Position numbers and translations under genes: made by a program. The notes below the pieces were generated by a model, which searched no databases, was not told the DNA's origin, and saw only the letters and a list, made by a program, of their open reading frames with translations. DNA of 64,000 nucleotides from Moraxellaceae bacterium (GTDB lineage Bacteria > Pseudomonadota > Gammaproteobacteria > Pseudomonadales > Moraxellaceae). Location of the stretch: the NCBI GenBank assembly GCA_030646295.1, contig JAUSND010000015.1, positions 124,001 through 188,000 of the forward strand, written 5' to 3'. How positions within the stretch are numbered: the first letter of the stretch is position 1; the number at the start of each line of letters is the position of its first letter. Shown here piece by piece: positions 1-9,598 of the stretch.

Positions 1-2
1 CC

Positions 3-413
3 CCCGGCACCTTCGGCTCGCTGGCAGCACTTGCCTGTTTCCCCTTGCTGGCCCTGCTGGCCCTGCCCGCCTTTCTGGGCGTCGTGGCGGTCGCCGCACT
101 GGCCGGGATTGTGATCTGTGACCATGCGGCAAAGGCACTGGACGTGCATGATGACGGTCGCATCGTCTGGGACGAGTTTGCCGGGCAATGGCTGGCGCTG
201 ACCCCGCTGGTCCCGACCCTGGCCTGGGGCTTCACGGACCTGCTCTGGCTGCTGGCCGGCTTTGGCCTGTTCCGCATCTTCGACATCATCAAGCCATGGC
301 CCATCAGCCATCTGGACGAGAAGGTGCATGGCGGCCTTGGCATCATGCTGGATGATCTGGTGGCCGGCGTGTTTGCCGGGCTGGTACTGTTCGCCCTGCG
401 TCTGGCATTTTGA
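3..413 (+). CDS. pgpA: Phosphatidylglycerophosphatase A (3' part, 5' end outside window)
   Basis: Membrane phosphatase that converts phosphatidylglycerophosphate to phosphatidylglycerol. The reading frame is open from base 3, so the N-terminus lies outside the window. The first visible residues, PGTFGS, match the conserved N-terminal PgpA motif, so only a few dozen residues are missing. The family signature VHDDGRIVWDEF is present about 50 residues in, followed by hydrophobic membrane segments. The gene ends 7 bases before the next coding region. PgpA next to ribA and close to dxs/ispA is a common gammaproteobacterial neighbourhood. Confidence 0.93.
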   Translation, partial: PGTFGSLAALACFPLLALLALPAFLGVVAVAALAGIVICDHAAKALDVHDDGRIVWDEFAGQWLALTPLVPTLAWGFTDLLWLLAGFGLFRIFDIIKPWPISHLDEKVHGGLGIMLDDLVAGVFAGLVLFALRLAF

Positions 414-420
414 GGCTCTC

Positions 421-1065
421 ATGAAGGCATTCGTCACCCTGTTGCTGCTCACCCTCGTCTCCGCCCCCGCGCTGGCCAGCCGGGACGATCCGCATGTCGT
501 GGTGATCGGCCTGCTCGGGCAAAAGGCCCTGCTCAAGATTGATGGCCAGCAGCACATCCTGTCCCCGGGCGAAAGCGCCGGTGGCGTGACCGTGCTGGAG
601 GTGTCCCGCCAGGACACGCTGCTGCGCATCAACCAGCGCGAAGAGCGACTGGCCATGGGCATGGACACCGGCGGCATCGACCTGCGCCAGCAGCGCCCCA
701 GCATCGAGATCAACATGAATGCCAATGGCCAGTTCATCACCAATGGCCAGATCAACGGCCGCGTGGTGCAGCTGCTGGTGGATACCGGCGCCAACACCGT
801 CTCCATGACCACGGCCGACGCAAAGTCACTGGGTGTTGACTACAAGCGCTTTGGCGAGCGCACCGGCGTACTGACCGCGGGCGGCCCTGTGGCCGCCTGG
901 GCTGTCACCCTGGGCAGCGTGCAGGTAGGGCCCATTACCGTCCGCAATGTCGTTGCCACCGTCCGCGAGAGCACCGATAACGCGCCCATCCTGCTGGGCA
1001 TGTCGTTCCTGTCCCAGGTCAACCTGCAACACGAGCAGAACCGCCTGCGCCTGACCGGGCGCTGA
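421..1065 (+). CDS. Retropepsin-like aspartic protease, exported or membrane-anchored
   Basis: A 214-residue protein with an N-terminal signal peptide or anchor (residues 1-20, hydrophobic, ending ALAS) and a single retropepsin-type active-site loop [12 protein letters not shown] with catalytic Asp121-Thr-Gly. A glycine-rich LLGMSFL segment near the C-terminus is typical of the second conserved strand of this fold. Bacterial single-domain members are expected to work as homodimers. It starts 7 bases after pgpA and is probably co-transcribed. The substrate cannot be inferred. The ATG was chosen because the signal peptide begins there; an in-frame extension upstream would overlap pgpA. Confidence 0.8.
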   Translation: MKAFVTLLLLTLVSAPALASRDDPHVVVIGLLGQKALLKIDGQQHILSPGESAGGVTVLEVSRQDTLLRINQREERLAMGMDTGGIDLRQQRPSIEINMNANGQFITNGQINGRVVQLLVDTGANTVSMTTADAKSLGVDYKRFGERTGVLTAGGPVAAWAVTLGSVQVGPITVRNVVATVRESTDNAPILLGMSFLSQVNLQHEQNRLRLTGR

Positions 1066-1120
1066 TTCCTGCACGGCAACAGACTGTTCCATCACGATCC
1101 GTGTTCCTGACCCACGGGTT

Positions 1121-1129
1121 TGCTACAAT
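1121..1129 (+). promoter_or_regulatory. Candidate extended -10 promoter of ribA
   Basis: TGCTACAAT lies 28 bases before the ribA start and matches the extended -10 pattern TGnTAnnAT. No strong -35 is visible. Similar TGCTAnnAT motifs precede orn (TGCTATGAT, about 20931-20939) and hisZ (TGCTACTAT, 39367-39375) in this window, so it may be the common promoter form of this genome. Confidence 0.4.
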
Positions 1130-1156
1130 GCAGCCCCCTTACCCCGGGAGCCGTCC

Positions 1157-1750
1157 GTGTCTGTCGCTTTCGTCGCTGCATCCCGCCTGCCAACCCGCCA
1201 TGGCACTTTCATGATCCATGCCTTTGAAGACCCGGAAACGGGCAAAGAGCATGTTGCACTGGTCATGGGTGACGTCACGGATGGCGAACCCGTGCTGATG
1301 CGCGTCCACTCCGAGTGCCTGACCGGTGACGGCTTCGGCAGCCTGCGCTGCGACTGCGGCCCGCAACTGGAAGCGGCCATGGGAAAAGTGGCCGAGGCCG
1401 GGCGCGGCGTCATCCTGTACCTGCGCCAGGAGGGCCGTGGCATCGGCCTGCTCAACAAGATCCGTGCCTACCACCTGCAGGATCAGGGCGCAGACACGGT
1501 CGAGGCCAACGAGCAGCTTGGCTTTGCGCCGGACCTGCGCGAATACTCCATGTGCGAAGACATGCTGGCGCACCTGGGCGTAAGCAGTGTGCGCCTGATG
1601 ACCAACAACCCGCGCAAGGTTGCTGCACTGGAGTCGCACGGCATTGCCGTGATCGAGCGTGTTCCCCTGATGACCGGGCGCAACCCGCACAACGAGCAAT
1701 ACCTCGATACCAAGCAGGACAAGATGGGGCATATGCTCGACAAGGAATAA
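1157..1750 (+). CDS. ribA: GTP cyclohydrolase II
   Basis: First committed enzyme of riboflavin synthesis: hydrolyses GTP to 2,5-diamino-6-ribosylamino-4(3H)-pyrimidinone 5'-phosphate, formate and pyrophosphate. The 197-residue length equals that of the E. coli enzyme. The zinc ligands Cys54, Cys65 and Cys67 lie in [17 protein letters not shown], and the catalytic segment [13 protein letters not shown] is intact. This is a stand-alone RibA, not a RibBA fusion. The start is GTG; the next residues [17 protein letters not shown] match the family N-terminus. A candidate promoter lies just upstream, so it may be transcribed separately from the protease gene. Confidence 0.97.
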   Translation: MSVAFVAASRLPTRHGTFMIHAFEDPETGKEHVALVMGDVTDGEPVLMRVHSECLTGDGFGSLRCDCGPQLEAAMGKVAEAGRGVILYLRQEGRGIGLLNKIRAYHLQDQGADTVEANEQLGFAPDLREYSMCEDMLAHLGVSSVRLMTNNPRKVAALESHGIAVIERVPLMTGRNPHNEQYLDTKQDKMGHMLDKE

Positions 1751-1890
1751 GGCATCGCGCTTTAAATCCGTCGGGCATCAAAAACCACCAGCGCCTCGCC
1801 GCTCGTCTGCATCCCCGCATTACTGCCCGGCAGCAATGCCTGCACGCACTATAGTTTTTTCATGGTGTGTTGATGCAGGAGGGTACGATC

Positions 1891-2181
1891 ATGACCATGC
1901 GCAGTAACGACTCCCAGAACAAACTGCACTTTCGCAGTGACCGCATTGCCTGCGAGAACGGCCAGTTTTTCTTTTCCACGCGGGAAGGCGCCCTGAACGG
2001 ACCGTACAACACACGGCACCAGGCAGAAGTTGCAGCATCGCTGTTCATTCGCGACCAGCTGGACCCCACCCGTCTGGCCAGCAAGCTGAGTCCGCCCGAT
2101 CCACAGTTTTATCGCTACAGGGAGCGTTCAAGCCAGGACCGGCGCGGCGATGACCGGCGACTCGGCGAGCGTCGCCAGTGA
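1891..2181 (+). CDS. Small protein of unknown function (possibly DUF6316-like)
   Basis: A 96-residue soluble protein. The N-terminal half contains ENGQFFFSTREGALNGPY followed by a helical NTRHQAEVAASLFIRDQL segment, a pattern like small gammaproteobacterial proteins annotated DUF6316; this match is from memory. The C-terminus is very Arg/Asp-rich (DRRGDDRRLGERRQ), suggesting a nucleic-acid or protein-binding tail. ATG 1891 was chosen because GGAGGG (1878-1883) sits 7 bases upstream; GTG 1867 and ATG 1873 are in frame but lie before the ribosome-binding site. It is a single gene ending at a bidirectional terminator. Confidence 0.6.
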   Translation: MTMRSNDSQNKLHFRSDRIACENGQFFFSTREGALNGPYNTRHQAEVAASLFIRDQLDPTRLASKLSPPDPQFYRYRERSSQDRRGDDRRLGERRQ

Positions 2182-2188
2182 CGGGATG

Positions 2189-2234
2189 AGCACATAAAAA
2201 AAACCGGCATAGCTGCCGGTTTTTTTTATGTGCT
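2189..2234. terminator. Bidirectional intrinsic terminator between the small gene and dxs
   Basis: A perfect inverted repeat: an outer A/T stem (agcacata/tatgtgct plus A8/T8) around a CCGGCA...TGCCGG core. Because the A tract precedes and the T tract follows the GC core, it serves transcription from both sides and separates convergent units. Confidence 0.93.
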
Positions 2235-2251
2235 TCAGACAGGAGTACCCG

Positions 2252-4144
2252 TCAGACACCCTGCAGCAGACGCTGCCGGATTGCCGCCTCGACACCAGCT
2301 GCATCCAGCCCGCACGCGGCCAGCATTTCACCATGCGTGGCATGCTCGATAAATGCATCCGCAATACCGATATTCAGTACCGCCTTTACCAGTCCCTCAG
2401 CCGCCAGGAACTCGTTCACGGCAGAGCCGGCGCCCCCCATGACCGCATGCTCCTCCACGGTTACCAGCAGGTCGTGCGACGCGGCCAGTTCACGCACCAG
2501 CGCCTCGTCCAGCGGCTTTACAAAGCGCATGTCGGCCACCGTGGCGTTGAGCGCATCGGCAGCCTTGAGCGCAGCTGCCAGCATTGAGCCGAACGACAGG
2601 ATGGCAATCTTCGCGCCACTGCGCTTTTTCAGGCCCTTGCCCAGCGGCAAGGCAGTCATGGCCTTGTCGATCACCGCACCGGTACCGGTGCCACGCGGAT
2701 AACGCACGGCAGCCGGCCCCTTGAACTCGAATGCGGTATACAACATCTGCCGGCATTCATTTTCATCCGAGGGTGCCATGATCACCATGTTCGGCACCGT
2801 GCGCATGTAGGCGTAATCATAGGCGCCTGCATGCGTGGGACCGTCTTCGCCAACAAGACCCGCACGATCAATGCCAAAGGTCACATCAAGATTCTGCAGT
2901 GCAATGTCATGCACCAGCTGGTCGTAGGCGCGCTGCAGGAAGGTGGAATAAATCGCGACAACCGGCTTCTGTCCCTCGCAGGCCATACCGGCTGCCAGCG
3001 TCAGCGCATGCTGCTCGGCAATCGCCACGTCGTGATAGCGCTCGGGAAACTGCTCGGAAAATTTCACCATGCCCGAGCCTTCGCACATGGCGGGCGTAAT
3101 GCCGACACAGCGCGGATCGGCCGCGGCCATGTCGCACAGCCAGTCACCAAACACATCGGAATATTTCGGCTTTTTCACCACGGGTGCCACCGGTGTTTCA
3201 CGCTCGACTGCCGGAGCAATCTTGGTAATGGCGTGGTAACCGATGGGGTCGGCTTCCGCCGGGGCAAAGCCCTTGCCCTTGGTGGTGTACACATGCAGCA
3301 ACTGCGGCCCGGGCGCATCGCGCAGATTGGAAATGGTATCAACCAGCGCTTCCAGATCGTGGCCATCAATCGGCCCGACATAATTGAAGCCGATGCTTTC
3401 AAACAGCGCGCCGGGTGAATTCACCAGATGCTTCATGCTCTCTTCGGAGCGACGCACAAAATTGAGGGTGGCGGGCATGGCGGAGAGCACGCGCTTGCCG
3501 CCTTCACGCAGCGCGATATACGTCTTGCTCGCCCAGACACGCGCCAGATAGTTGGAGAGTCCGCCAACATTCTTGGAAATGGCCATGCCGTTGTCATTCA
3601 GGATGACCAGCATGTCGGCACTGTTGTGCGCCGCATCATTGAGCGCTTCGAATGCCATACCGGCAGTGATGGCGCCGTCACCGATCACGGCACACACCTT
3701 GCGCTGGCTGCCACTCATGCGTGCGCCAAGCGCCATGCCGAGCGCGGCCGAAATCGACGTGGACGAATGGCCCACCCCAAAGGTGTCGTATTCGGATTCG
3801 GCGCGATTGGGAAACGCGGCCAGACCGTCCTTCTGGCGCATGGTGAGCATGCGTTCCTTGCGGCCGGTAAGAATCTTGTGCGGATAGGTCTGGTGACCCA
3901 CGTCCCACACCAGCCGGTCGGACGGGGTGTTGTAGACGTAATGCAGGGCGATGGTGAGCTCGATCACGCCCAGGCCGGCACCAAAATGCCCGCCGGTCTG
4001 GCCGGTGCACCAGAGCAGGTACTCGCGCAGCTCCAGCGCCAGCTCGGGCAGGGCCTCGGGCGGCAGCTCGCGCAGCTTGTCCGGGGTGGGCACCTGGTCA
4101 AGCAGGGGGGTGTCGGGGCGTTGTCGGGGGATCTCGGTGAACAT
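2252..4144 (-). CDS. dxs: 1-deoxy-D-xylulose-5-phosphate synthase
   Basis: Thiamine diphosphate enzyme that condenses pyruvate with glyceraldehyde 3-phosphate, the entry step of the MEP isoprenoid pathway. The 630 residues match the usual length. Visible motifs are [14 protein letters not shown], the ThDP/Mg site [14 protein letters not shown]...LNDNGM, the transketolase central segment [15 protein letters not shown], and the C-terminal [13 protein letters not shown]. The start [10 protein letters not shown] was chosen from family N-termini; the longer in-frame extension would run into ispA. It is the last gene of the xseB-ispA-dxs operon, 58 bases after ispA, and ends at a strong terminator. 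Confidence 0.97.
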   Translation of the reverse strand: MFTEIPRQRPDTPLLDQVPTPDKLRELPPEALPELALELREYLLWCTGQTGGHFGAGLGVIELTIALHYVYNTPSDRLVWDVGHQTYPHKILTGRKERMLTMRQKDGLAAFPNRAESEYDTFGVGHSSTSISAALGMALGARMSGSQRKVCAVIGDGAITAGMAFEALNDAAHNSADMLVILNDNGMAISKNVGGLSNYLARVWASKTYIALREGGKRVLSAMPATLNFVRRSEESMKHLVNSPGALFESIGFNYVGPIDGHDLEALVDTISNLRDAPGPQLLHVYTTKGKGFAPAEADPIGYHAITKIAPAVERETPVAPVVKKPKYSDVFGDWLCDMAAADPRCVGITPAMCEGSGMVKFSEQFPERYHDVAIAEQHALTLAAGMACEGQKPVVAIYSTFLQRAYDQLVHDIALQNLDVTFGIDRAGLVGEDGPTHAGAYDYAYMRTVPNMVIMAPSDENECRQMLYTAFEFKGPAAVRYPRGTGTGAVIDKAMTALPLGKGLKKRSGAKIAILSFGSMLAAALKAADALNATVADMRFVKPLDEALVRELAASHDLLVTVEEHAVMGGAGSAVNEFLAAEGLVKAVLNIGIADAFIEHATHGEMLAACGLDAAGVEAAIRQRLLQGV

Positions 4145-4202
4145 CGCAGCATCCTGGCAGGGTCGGCGATTATACCGTGTGGCGGCCCCGGTGGAACGGT
4201 GA

Positions 4203-5075
4203 TCAGTGATCGCGCGCCACCAGAAAGTCCGCCAGTTCGCGCAGCGGCGCGGCAGCCTCGCCCAGCGGCGCCAGTGCCGCCACCGCCTCGTCATGCAGAC
4301 GGACCGCAAGGGCCCGGGCCGCTTCCAGCCCGAGCAGGGCCGGATACGTGGACTTGTTGAGGGCAGCATCGGCACCCGCCGTCTTGCCAATCCTGCCGGT
4401 GTCGCCAATCACGTCCAGCACATCATCATGCACCTGGAAGGCCAGCCCCAGACGATCCGCGAAGGTGTCCAGCGCCTGCAGCGTCGCGGCATCGGCACCG
4501 CCGGCAATCGCGCCCAGGGCCACGCTGGCCCGGATAAGCGCACCGGTCTTGTGCCGGTGAATCTGCTCCAGCGCCGCCACATCCAATGACTTGCCCTCGC
4601 CCGCCAGATCCAGCGCCTGACCTACAGCCATGTCAGCAGCGGCAACGGACAATGCCCTGACCTGCCTGCCCACTATCGACTGGTCAGGCCCTTCGGCCAG
4701 CGCGACAAATGCCAGCGCCTGCAGGGTATCCCCCGCCAGCAGGGCGGTGGCCTCGTCAAAGGCCTTGTGGCAGGTAGGCACACCCCGGCGCAGATCGTCA
4801 TCGTCCATGCAGGGCAGGTCGTCATGCACCAGCGAGTAACAGTGGATCAGCTCCACCGCGATAGCTGCCGGCCCGGCATGCTGCTGCTCACCCCCGGCGG
4901 CCTGAGCCGCACCAAACACCAGTGCCGGGCGCACGCGCTTGCCACCATTCATGACGGCATAACGCATGGCACCGGACAGGCGGCTGGCCAGCGGATTGCG
5001 GGCATCGAGAAAGGTGGCGAGCAACGCCGGCATGCGTGCCTGCGTTGCCAGCAGCAATGAGGACGACTCAGGCAT
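4203..5075 (-). CDS. ispA: Geranyl/farnesyl diphosphate synthase
   Basis: Prenyl transferase that makes geranyl and farnesyl diphosphate from IPP and DMAPP for quinones, undecaprenyl phosphate and other isoprenoids. The 290 residues include the first aspartate-rich motif [10 protein letters not shown] (about 85-94) and the second, [10 protein letters not shown], plus GGKRVRP for diphosphate binding. The start overlaps the xseB stop by 8 bases; an in-frame ATG at 5087 is possible but has poor ribosome-binding spacing. It lies between xseB and dxs, supplying the consumer of the Dxs pathway from the same transcript. Confidence 0.95.
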   Translation of the reverse strand: MPESSSLLLATQARMPALLATFLDARNPLASRLSGAMRYAVMNGGKRVRPALVFGAAQAAGGEQQHAGPAAIAVELIHCYSLVHDDLPCMDDDDLRRGVPTCHKAFDEATALLAGDTLQALAFVALAEGPDQSIVGRQVRALSVAAADMAVGQALDLAGEGKSLDVAALEQIHRHKTGALIRASVALGAIAGGADAATLQALDTFADRLGLAFQVHDDVLDVIGDTGRIGKTAGADAALNKSTYPALLGLEAARALAVRLHDEAVAALAPLGEAAAPLRELADFLVARDH

Positions 5076-5319
5076 CGCCGTCTTCATCCTCGAAAAAATC
5101 GGTGCGTTCGGTGGAGCCATCGGACTTCTCAAGCAGCAGCTGCACTTTCTGCTCGGCTTCGGTCAGGGCCTGCTGGCAGTCACGGGTGAGGCGGATGCCT
5201 TCCTCGAAGGCCTTGAGGGCATCTTCCAGACTGAGGTCGCCACTTTCCAGCTGATGGACGCGGGCCTCCAGTTCGGAAAGCGCTTTTTCGAAATCTACGG
5301 CACTACGTTTGCGGGCCAT
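5068..5319 (-). CDS. xseB: Exodeoxyribonuclease VII small subunit
   Basis: An 83-residue helical protein (E. coli XseB has 80) that partners the catalytic XseA to degrade single-stranded DNA. The conserved core [19 protein letters not shown] and [14 protein letters not shown] is intact, and the tail is very acidic (FFEDEDGDA). xseA is not in this window. First gene of the xseB-ispA-dxs operon; the end overlaps ispA, suggesting translational coupling. Confidence 0.95.
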   Translation of the reverse strand: MARKRSAVDFEKALSELEARVHQLESGDLSLEDALKAFEEGIRLTRDCQQALTEAEQKVQLLLEKSDGSTERTDFFEDEDGDA

Positions 5320-5397
5320 GGCAGTTCACTGGCAACAGAATGAGGGCGAACAGTAACGAGGGGGCGTGCGCCGGTCAATCACGCACGGCGGCGTAAC

Positions 5398-6627
5398 TCA
5401 GGGCGCGCCGTCAGCAACAGCATGCCGCGGCAGGGCAACTGAAATCATGGCAGCCAGCAGTACAAACAGGCAGGACACCCACAGACAGGCAACCAGTCCG
5501 TATGCCTGGAAAATCCAGCCCGACAATACCGTGCCCAGCAAGCGCCCCATGGCATTGGACATGTAGTAAAAGCCGACATCCAGCGAGACGCCGTCCTCCC
5601 TGGCATACGACACGATCAGATAGCTGTGCAGCGATGAGTTCACGGCAAACACGGCACCAAACACCAGCAGACCGCCAAGCAACACCACCGGCACATGCCA
5701 CGCTGCCGCAATGCCGATGGCCATCAATGCCGGCAATGCGGCCAGCAGCGACGCCCATGCAAATGCCGCCCGCCCGTCCGGCACATGGCCCCGCCCCTTC
5801 CCGGTAATGGCGGGCGCCAGTGACTGCACGGCGCCATAGCCGATGACCCAGACCGCCAGGAAGCCCCCCACCTGCCAGAAATCCCAGCCAAACACAGTAC
5901 TGAGATAGACCGGTAGCGCCACCACAAACCAGACATCACGCGCACCGAACAGAAACAGGCGGGCACCGGACAAGATGTTGATTGCACGACTTTTTGACAG
6001 CAGCTCACGGAATTTCGGTTTGGCCGTGGCCTTGCCCAACTCCTTTTTCAGCAACACCAGACTGGCCAGCCAGATCAGCGCCAGCATGCCGGCCATGGCA
6101 ATCACTGCGCCGGAAAATCCGAGCAGCGCCAGCAAGGCCCCGCCCAGAAAGAATCCGACACCCTTGAGCGCATTCTTGGAGCCCGTAAGAATGGCCACCC
6201 ATTTGTACAGCGTGCCTTGCTGCGCATCAGGCACCAGCAGCTTGATACTGCTTTTGGCGCTCATCTTGTTGAGGTCTTTCGCAATTCCCGACAGGGCCTG
6301 CGTCGCCATCACCCAGGGAATGGTCAGCATGGCCGTAGGTACCGCCAGCATCAGCAATGCCAGCACCTGCAAGCCAAGCCCGACATTCATGGTGCGGTTA
6401 AGGCCCAGCCGCGCACCGAGATACCCCCCCAGCAAATTGGTGACAACGCCAAATATTTCGTAAAAAACAAACAGTGCGGCAATCTGCAGCGGCGCATAAC
6501 CCAGCGCATGAAAGTGCAGCACCACCAGCATGCGCAAGGCGCCATCCGTCAGGGTGAAGGCCCAGTAATTTCCGGTCACCAGCAGATACTGACGCACTTC
6601 CGGCGACTGGCGCGACAAGACGCTCAT
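5398..6627 (-). CDS. arsJ: ArsJ, 1-arseno-3-phosphoglycerate efflux permease (MFS)
   Basis: A 409-residue major facilitator protein with about 12 hydrophobic segments. The N-terminal stretch SPEVRQYLLVTGNYWAFTLT and following LRMLVVLHFH match the ArsJ subfamily, which exports 1-arseno-3-phosphoglycerate; outside the cell this hydrolyses to arsenate. It lies directly after an arsenic-type GAPDH gene under an ArsR gene, the diagnostic context. The ATG encoding MSVLSRQSPEV was preferred over an upstream in-frame GTG because it fits family N-termini. Last gene of arsR-gapdh-arsJ. Confidence 0.92.
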   Translation of the reverse strand: MSVLSRQSPEVRQYLLVTGNYWAFTLTDGALRMLVVLHFHALGYAPLQIAALFVFYEIFGVVTNLLGGYLGARLGLNRTMNVGLGLQVLALLMLAVPTAMLTIPWVMATQALSGIAKDLNKMSAKSSIKLLVPDAQQGTLYKWVAILTGSKNALKGVGFFLGGALLALLGFSGAVIAMAGMLALIWLASLVLLKKELGKATAKPKFRELLSKSRAINILSGARLFLFGARDVWFVVALPVYLSTVFGWDFWQVGGFLAVWVIGYGAVQSLAPAITGKGRGHVPDGRAAFAWASLLAALPALMAIGIAAAWHVPVVLLGGLLVFGAVFAVNSSLHSYLIVSYAREDGVSLDVGFYYMSNAMGRLLGTVLSGWIFQAYGLVACLWVSCLFVLLAAMISVALPRHAVADGAP

Positions 6628-6670
6628 GAAAGGTTTCTCATGCACTGTGTTTTTTATCAGGCGTCACGTC

Positions 6671-7672
6671 TCAGGCCGACCCCACCAGACGCGCCAGCTC
6701 TACCGTGCGATTGGCATAGCCCCACTCGTTGTCATACCAGGCATAAATCTTCACCTGCGTGCCATTGATCACCATGGTCGACAAGGCATCGATAATGGAC
6801 GAACGCGGATCGGTGCAGTAATCCACCGACACCAGCGGACGCTCTTCATAGCCAAGAATGTCTTTCAGTTCGTTTTCCGACGCAGCACGCAGGAAACCGT
6901 TCACTTCCTCAACGGTAGTGGCACGCTCCACCTCGAACACACAATCGGTGAGTGAAGCATTGGCCAGCGGCACACGCACGGCATGTCCGTTAAGACGACC
7001 ACGCAACTCCGGAAAAATCTCGGCAATGGCGGTGGCTGATCCGGTTGATGTCGGTATCAGGCTCATCAGCGAAGCACGTGCACGACGCAGGTCCGTGTGT
7101 GGCTGGTCCAGCAGGCTTTGCGTATTGGTGAGATCGTGAATGGTGGTGATGGAACCATGACGAATACCCAGCTTGTCATGAATGACTTTCACCACCGGTG
7201 CCAGACAGTTGGTGGTGCACGAAGCCGCCGTGACAATGCGGTGCTCGGCCGGATTGAACAGATGCTGGTTGACGCCCATGACAATATTCAGGACACCTTT
7301 TTCTTTCACCGGCGCCGTCACCACCACCCGCTTCACACCTTGCGCGAGATAACCCTGCAGCACCTCGACCGTTTTCATTTTGCCGCTGGCTTCGATCACC
7401 AGATCGCATCCCGACCAGTCCGTGTCGGCAATGACCCGGTTGGCCGTCACCCTGACGGTCCTGCCATCAATCGTCATTGCATCTCCGGTGCCGGTGGCCG
7501 CATGGCTCCAGCGCCCGTGCACCGAATCAAAGTTGAGCAGATGCGCATGTGTCGCCGCATCCGCCGCCGGATCATTGATCTGCACAAATTCCAGCTCGGG
7601 CCAGTCCCATGCTGCACGCAATGCCAGCCGGCCGATGCGGCCAAACCCGTTGATACCGACCCTGATAGCCAT
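6671..7672 (-). CDS. Glyceraldehyde-3-phosphate dehydrogenase of the arsenate-resistance cassette
   Basis: A 333-residue GAPDH with the N-terminal NAD-binding motif [13 protein letters not shown] and catalytic Cys152 in AASCTTNC. In ars operons of this type the enzyme uses arsenate in place of phosphate to make 1-arseno-3-phosphoglycerate, which ArsJ then expels; that role is inferred from context. The start follows AGGAG with good spacing and lies 23 bases after arsR. A housekeeping glycolytic role is possible but less likely here. Order arsR-gapdh-arsJ on the minus strand. Confidence 0.93.
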   Translation of the reverse strand: MAIRVGINGFGRIGRLALRAAWDWPELEFVQINDPAADAATHAHLLNFDSVHGRWSHAATGTGDAMTIDGRTVRVTANRVIADTDWSGCDLVIEASGKMKTVEVLQGYLAQGVKRVVVTAPVKEKGVLNIVMGVNQHLFNPAEHRIVTAASCTTNCLAPVVKVIHDKLGIRHGSITTIHDLTNTQSLLDQPHTDLRRARASLMSLIPTSTGSATAIAEIFPELRGRLNGHAVRVPLANASLTDCVFEVERATTVEEVNGFLRAASENELKDILGYEERPLVSVDYCTDPRSSIIDALSTMVINGTQVKIYAWYDNEWGYANRTVELARLVGSA

Positions 7673-7695
7673 GATTTTTCTCCTGAAAGTCCGTT

Positions 7696-8034
7696 CTAGT
7701 CCGATGCTGCCGCTGCAGGATTGCAGCATGGTGTCACCAGCCCGCAGTCCTCTCCGGCACAACAGTTCTCTGTCAGAAAGCCTAGCAGCGCATTCATGGC
7801 GGCCACGTCCGGCGCGTAATGAATGAAGCGCCCCTCATGCCGGGCCGCCAGCAGGCCGGCATGGGTCAGCTCCTTGAGATGGAATGACAGGGTGGCCGGG
7901 GGCAGGCCGAACTCGGCACCCAGCTCGCCCGGTGTCAGGCCCGCCATACCGGCACGCACCAGCCGTCGGTAAAGCGCCAGACGGGTCTCGTTAGCCAGTG
8001 CCGCAAGGCGGATAACAGCGTTTTTTTCGTTCAT
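7696..8034 (-). CDS. arsR: ArsR-family arsenite-responsive repressor
   Basis: A 112-residue winged-helix repressor of the ArsR/SmtB family. The helix-turn-helix [22 protein letters not shown] is intact. It lacks the alpha-3 CVC site of the plasmid R773 type and instead has a C-terminal cysteine cluster (Cys91, Cys92, Cys97, and Cys103/104) like the Acidithiobacillus-type ArsR, whose NCC...C arrangement binds As(III). A perfect palindrome begins 1 base upstream of the start, so it should repress its own operon. First gene of arsR-gapdh-arsJ. Confidence 0.93.
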   Translation of the reverse strand: MNEKNAVIRLAALANETRLALYRRLVRAGMAGLTPGELGAEFGLPPATLSFHLKELTHAGLLAARHEGRFIHYAPDVAAMNALLGFLTENCCAGEDCGLVTPCCNPAAAASD

Positions 8035-8035
8035 G

Positions 8036-8061
8036 ATTCGATATTACTGGAAATATCGAAT
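8036..8061. promoter_or_regulatory. Probable ArsR operator: perfect 10-bp inverted repeat
   Basis: ATTCGATATT (8036-8045), 6-base spacer, AATATCGAAT (8052-8061): arms match 10 of 10. It lies just upstream of the arsR start codon, where an autoregulatory operator is expected, and is much more AT-rich than its surroundings. The role is inferred from position and symmetry. Confidence 0.8.
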
Positions 8062-8196
8062 ATTAAACAACCACCTGATTGCCAACGGCCATCCTTCGTG
8101 ACTATGACCCCAAGAGTGACCCGCAATCCCGAAACAGCCATTGCCACACACCGCCCCGATGGCTAGGGTGGCGCGCTTGCTAGAGGGGATATCCGC

Positions 8197-9414
8197 ATGG
8201 ACCAGAACAGTATTGCCGCCGAAGTATCACGCGTTGCCAACGCCACTTACGGCCATTCACGTCGCATCATGCCGGAGCAGCCCTGGTGGAATAACCTGGA
8301 CCCGGTCTTCCACAAGTTTCCTGACGACTTCTATCTGGACACACGCACCCAGGTGGTCGTGGAAAGCCTGGCCATGCTCGACGTGATCACGCGCACCGGC
8401 TTTGCCAGTCTGGCCACACTGTTTGCCCTCATCGGCACCATGCGCCAGCTGAAGACCGACAACACCGAGCGGCACTTCTACACGGCCCTCGCTGATCGTG
8501 GCGACGTTGATGCAGTGTTTCCGCGGCCGACCGCCCCCATCAACGTCACACGCAAGCCCGTCAACGTGAGGTTTGCGCCGCAAGGGGCCATTACCGAAAC
8601 CTTGTCGTTTGAGAGCCCTTACCAGACCCTCAACCCGGCCCTGCAACCGCATTACAGTACGCTGCGGCGCAACGGCACGGCATGGGCACAGTACTGGCGC
8701 CACGGTGACAAGCCGCGCCCGACATTGTGCGTGATTCACGGCTTCATTCTGGACTCGCACTGGCTGAACAGCCGGTTTTTCCATCTGGACTGGTTCTACA
8801 GGCAGGGCTACGACATCGTGCTCTACACCCTGCCCTTTCACGGCAACCGCCAGGAGCGCTGGGCGCCCTACAGCGGTCATGGTGTGTTTTCCTACGGCGC
8901 CTGCCATCTCAACGAGACCGCCCTGCAGGGCGTGCATGACTTCCGCCTGCTGATGAACTGGCTGGAGCAGGAAAACGGCGTGGAGAAAATCGGGGTCACC
9001 GGCATTTCACTGGGCGGCTATACCTCGGCCCTGCTCGCCGCCACCGAAGAGCGGCTGCATTTCTCCATTCCGATTGTGCCGGTCGCCAGCCTCACCGACG
9101 TCATTTTCGAGTGGGCACCGGCCGGGCCGCTGATCAAGCTGGGCCTGCGCATGGCAGGCGTCTCCATCCCGGAGGCGCGTCATGCCATGGCGGTGCAAAG
9201 CCCCCTCACCTGGAAGCCCAAGCTGCCGAAGGAGCGCCTGATGATTGTCGGCGGTGCCGGTGATCGTGTGGTCCCGCCCAAACATGCCCGCCTGCTCTGG
9301 GATCACTGGGACCAGCCCCGCCTGCACTGGTTTCCGGGCAATCACATCATCCATCTGGATCAGGGCGTGTACCTCAAGGACATGGCGCGCTTCATTGCCG
9401 GCACCGGTTTCTGA
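8197..9414 (+). CDS. Alpha/beta-hydrolase fold protein (ABHD18-like)
   Basis: A 405-residue predicted hydrolase. The nucleophile elbow GISLGG places the catalytic serine at 271; Asp356 in GAGDRVVPP and His383 or His386 in PGNHIIHLD complete a plausible triad. The segment LCVIHGFILDSHWLN looks like the oxyanion-hole region. No signal peptide is evident. The overall pattern, with a long N-terminal extension before the hydrolase core, resembles bacterial relatives of ABHD18; the substrate is unknown. GAGGGG lies 8 bases before the ATG. It is a single-gene unit ending at an intrinsic terminator. Confidence 0.75.
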   Translation: MDQNSIAAEVSRVANATYGHSRRIMPEQPWWNNLDPVFHKFPDDFYLDTRTQVVVESLAMLDVITRTGFASLATLFALIGTMRQLKTDNTERHFYTALADRGDVDAVFPRPTAPINVTRKPVNVRFAPQGAITETLSFESPYQTLNPALQPHYSTLRRNGTAWAQYWRHGDKPRPTLCVIHGFILDSHWLNSRFFHLDWFYRQGYDIVLYTLPFHGNRQERWAPYSGHGVFSYGACHLNETALQGVHDFRLLMNWLEQENGVEKIGVTGISLGGYTSALLAATEERLHFSIPIVPVASLTDVIFEWAPAGPLIKLGLRMAGVSIPEARHAMAVQSPLTWKPKLPKERLMIVGGAGDRVVPPKHARLLWDHWDQPRLHWFPGNHIIHLDQGVYLKDMARFIAGTGF

Positions 9415-9430
9415 GTCACATCCCCGAATA

Positions 9431-9462
9431 CAAAAAGCCCCGGCATTGTCCGGGGCTTTTTG
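9431..9462 (+). terminator. Intrinsic terminator after the alpha/beta hydrolase gene
   Basis: GCCCCGG / CCGGGGC stem with loop CATTGT, preceded by A5 and followed by T5, 17 bases after the stop codon. Confidence 0.93.
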
Positions 9463-9483
9463 TTTGTGAGCTTCTTGCCGAAG

Positions 9484-9598
9484 CATTCGTATATAACCAA
9501 AAGATACAATCTAATCATTATATATTCTTTTTAATAATCAAAAGGCTTTTGTAGGCTCTCCTCATCACCTGCCCCGCATACCCCTTGAGGAACCTGCC
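9484..9598 (+). promoter_or_regulatory. AT-rich control region of the sulfate operon
   Basis: About 65 bases (9489-9552) are strikingly AT-rich (atataacc, atacaatc, ttatatattc, ttaataatc) in a GC-rich genome, directly upstream of sbp. This is where the promoter and binding sites for a CysB-type activator would be expected. No exact consensus could be assigned by eye. Confidence 0.5.
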
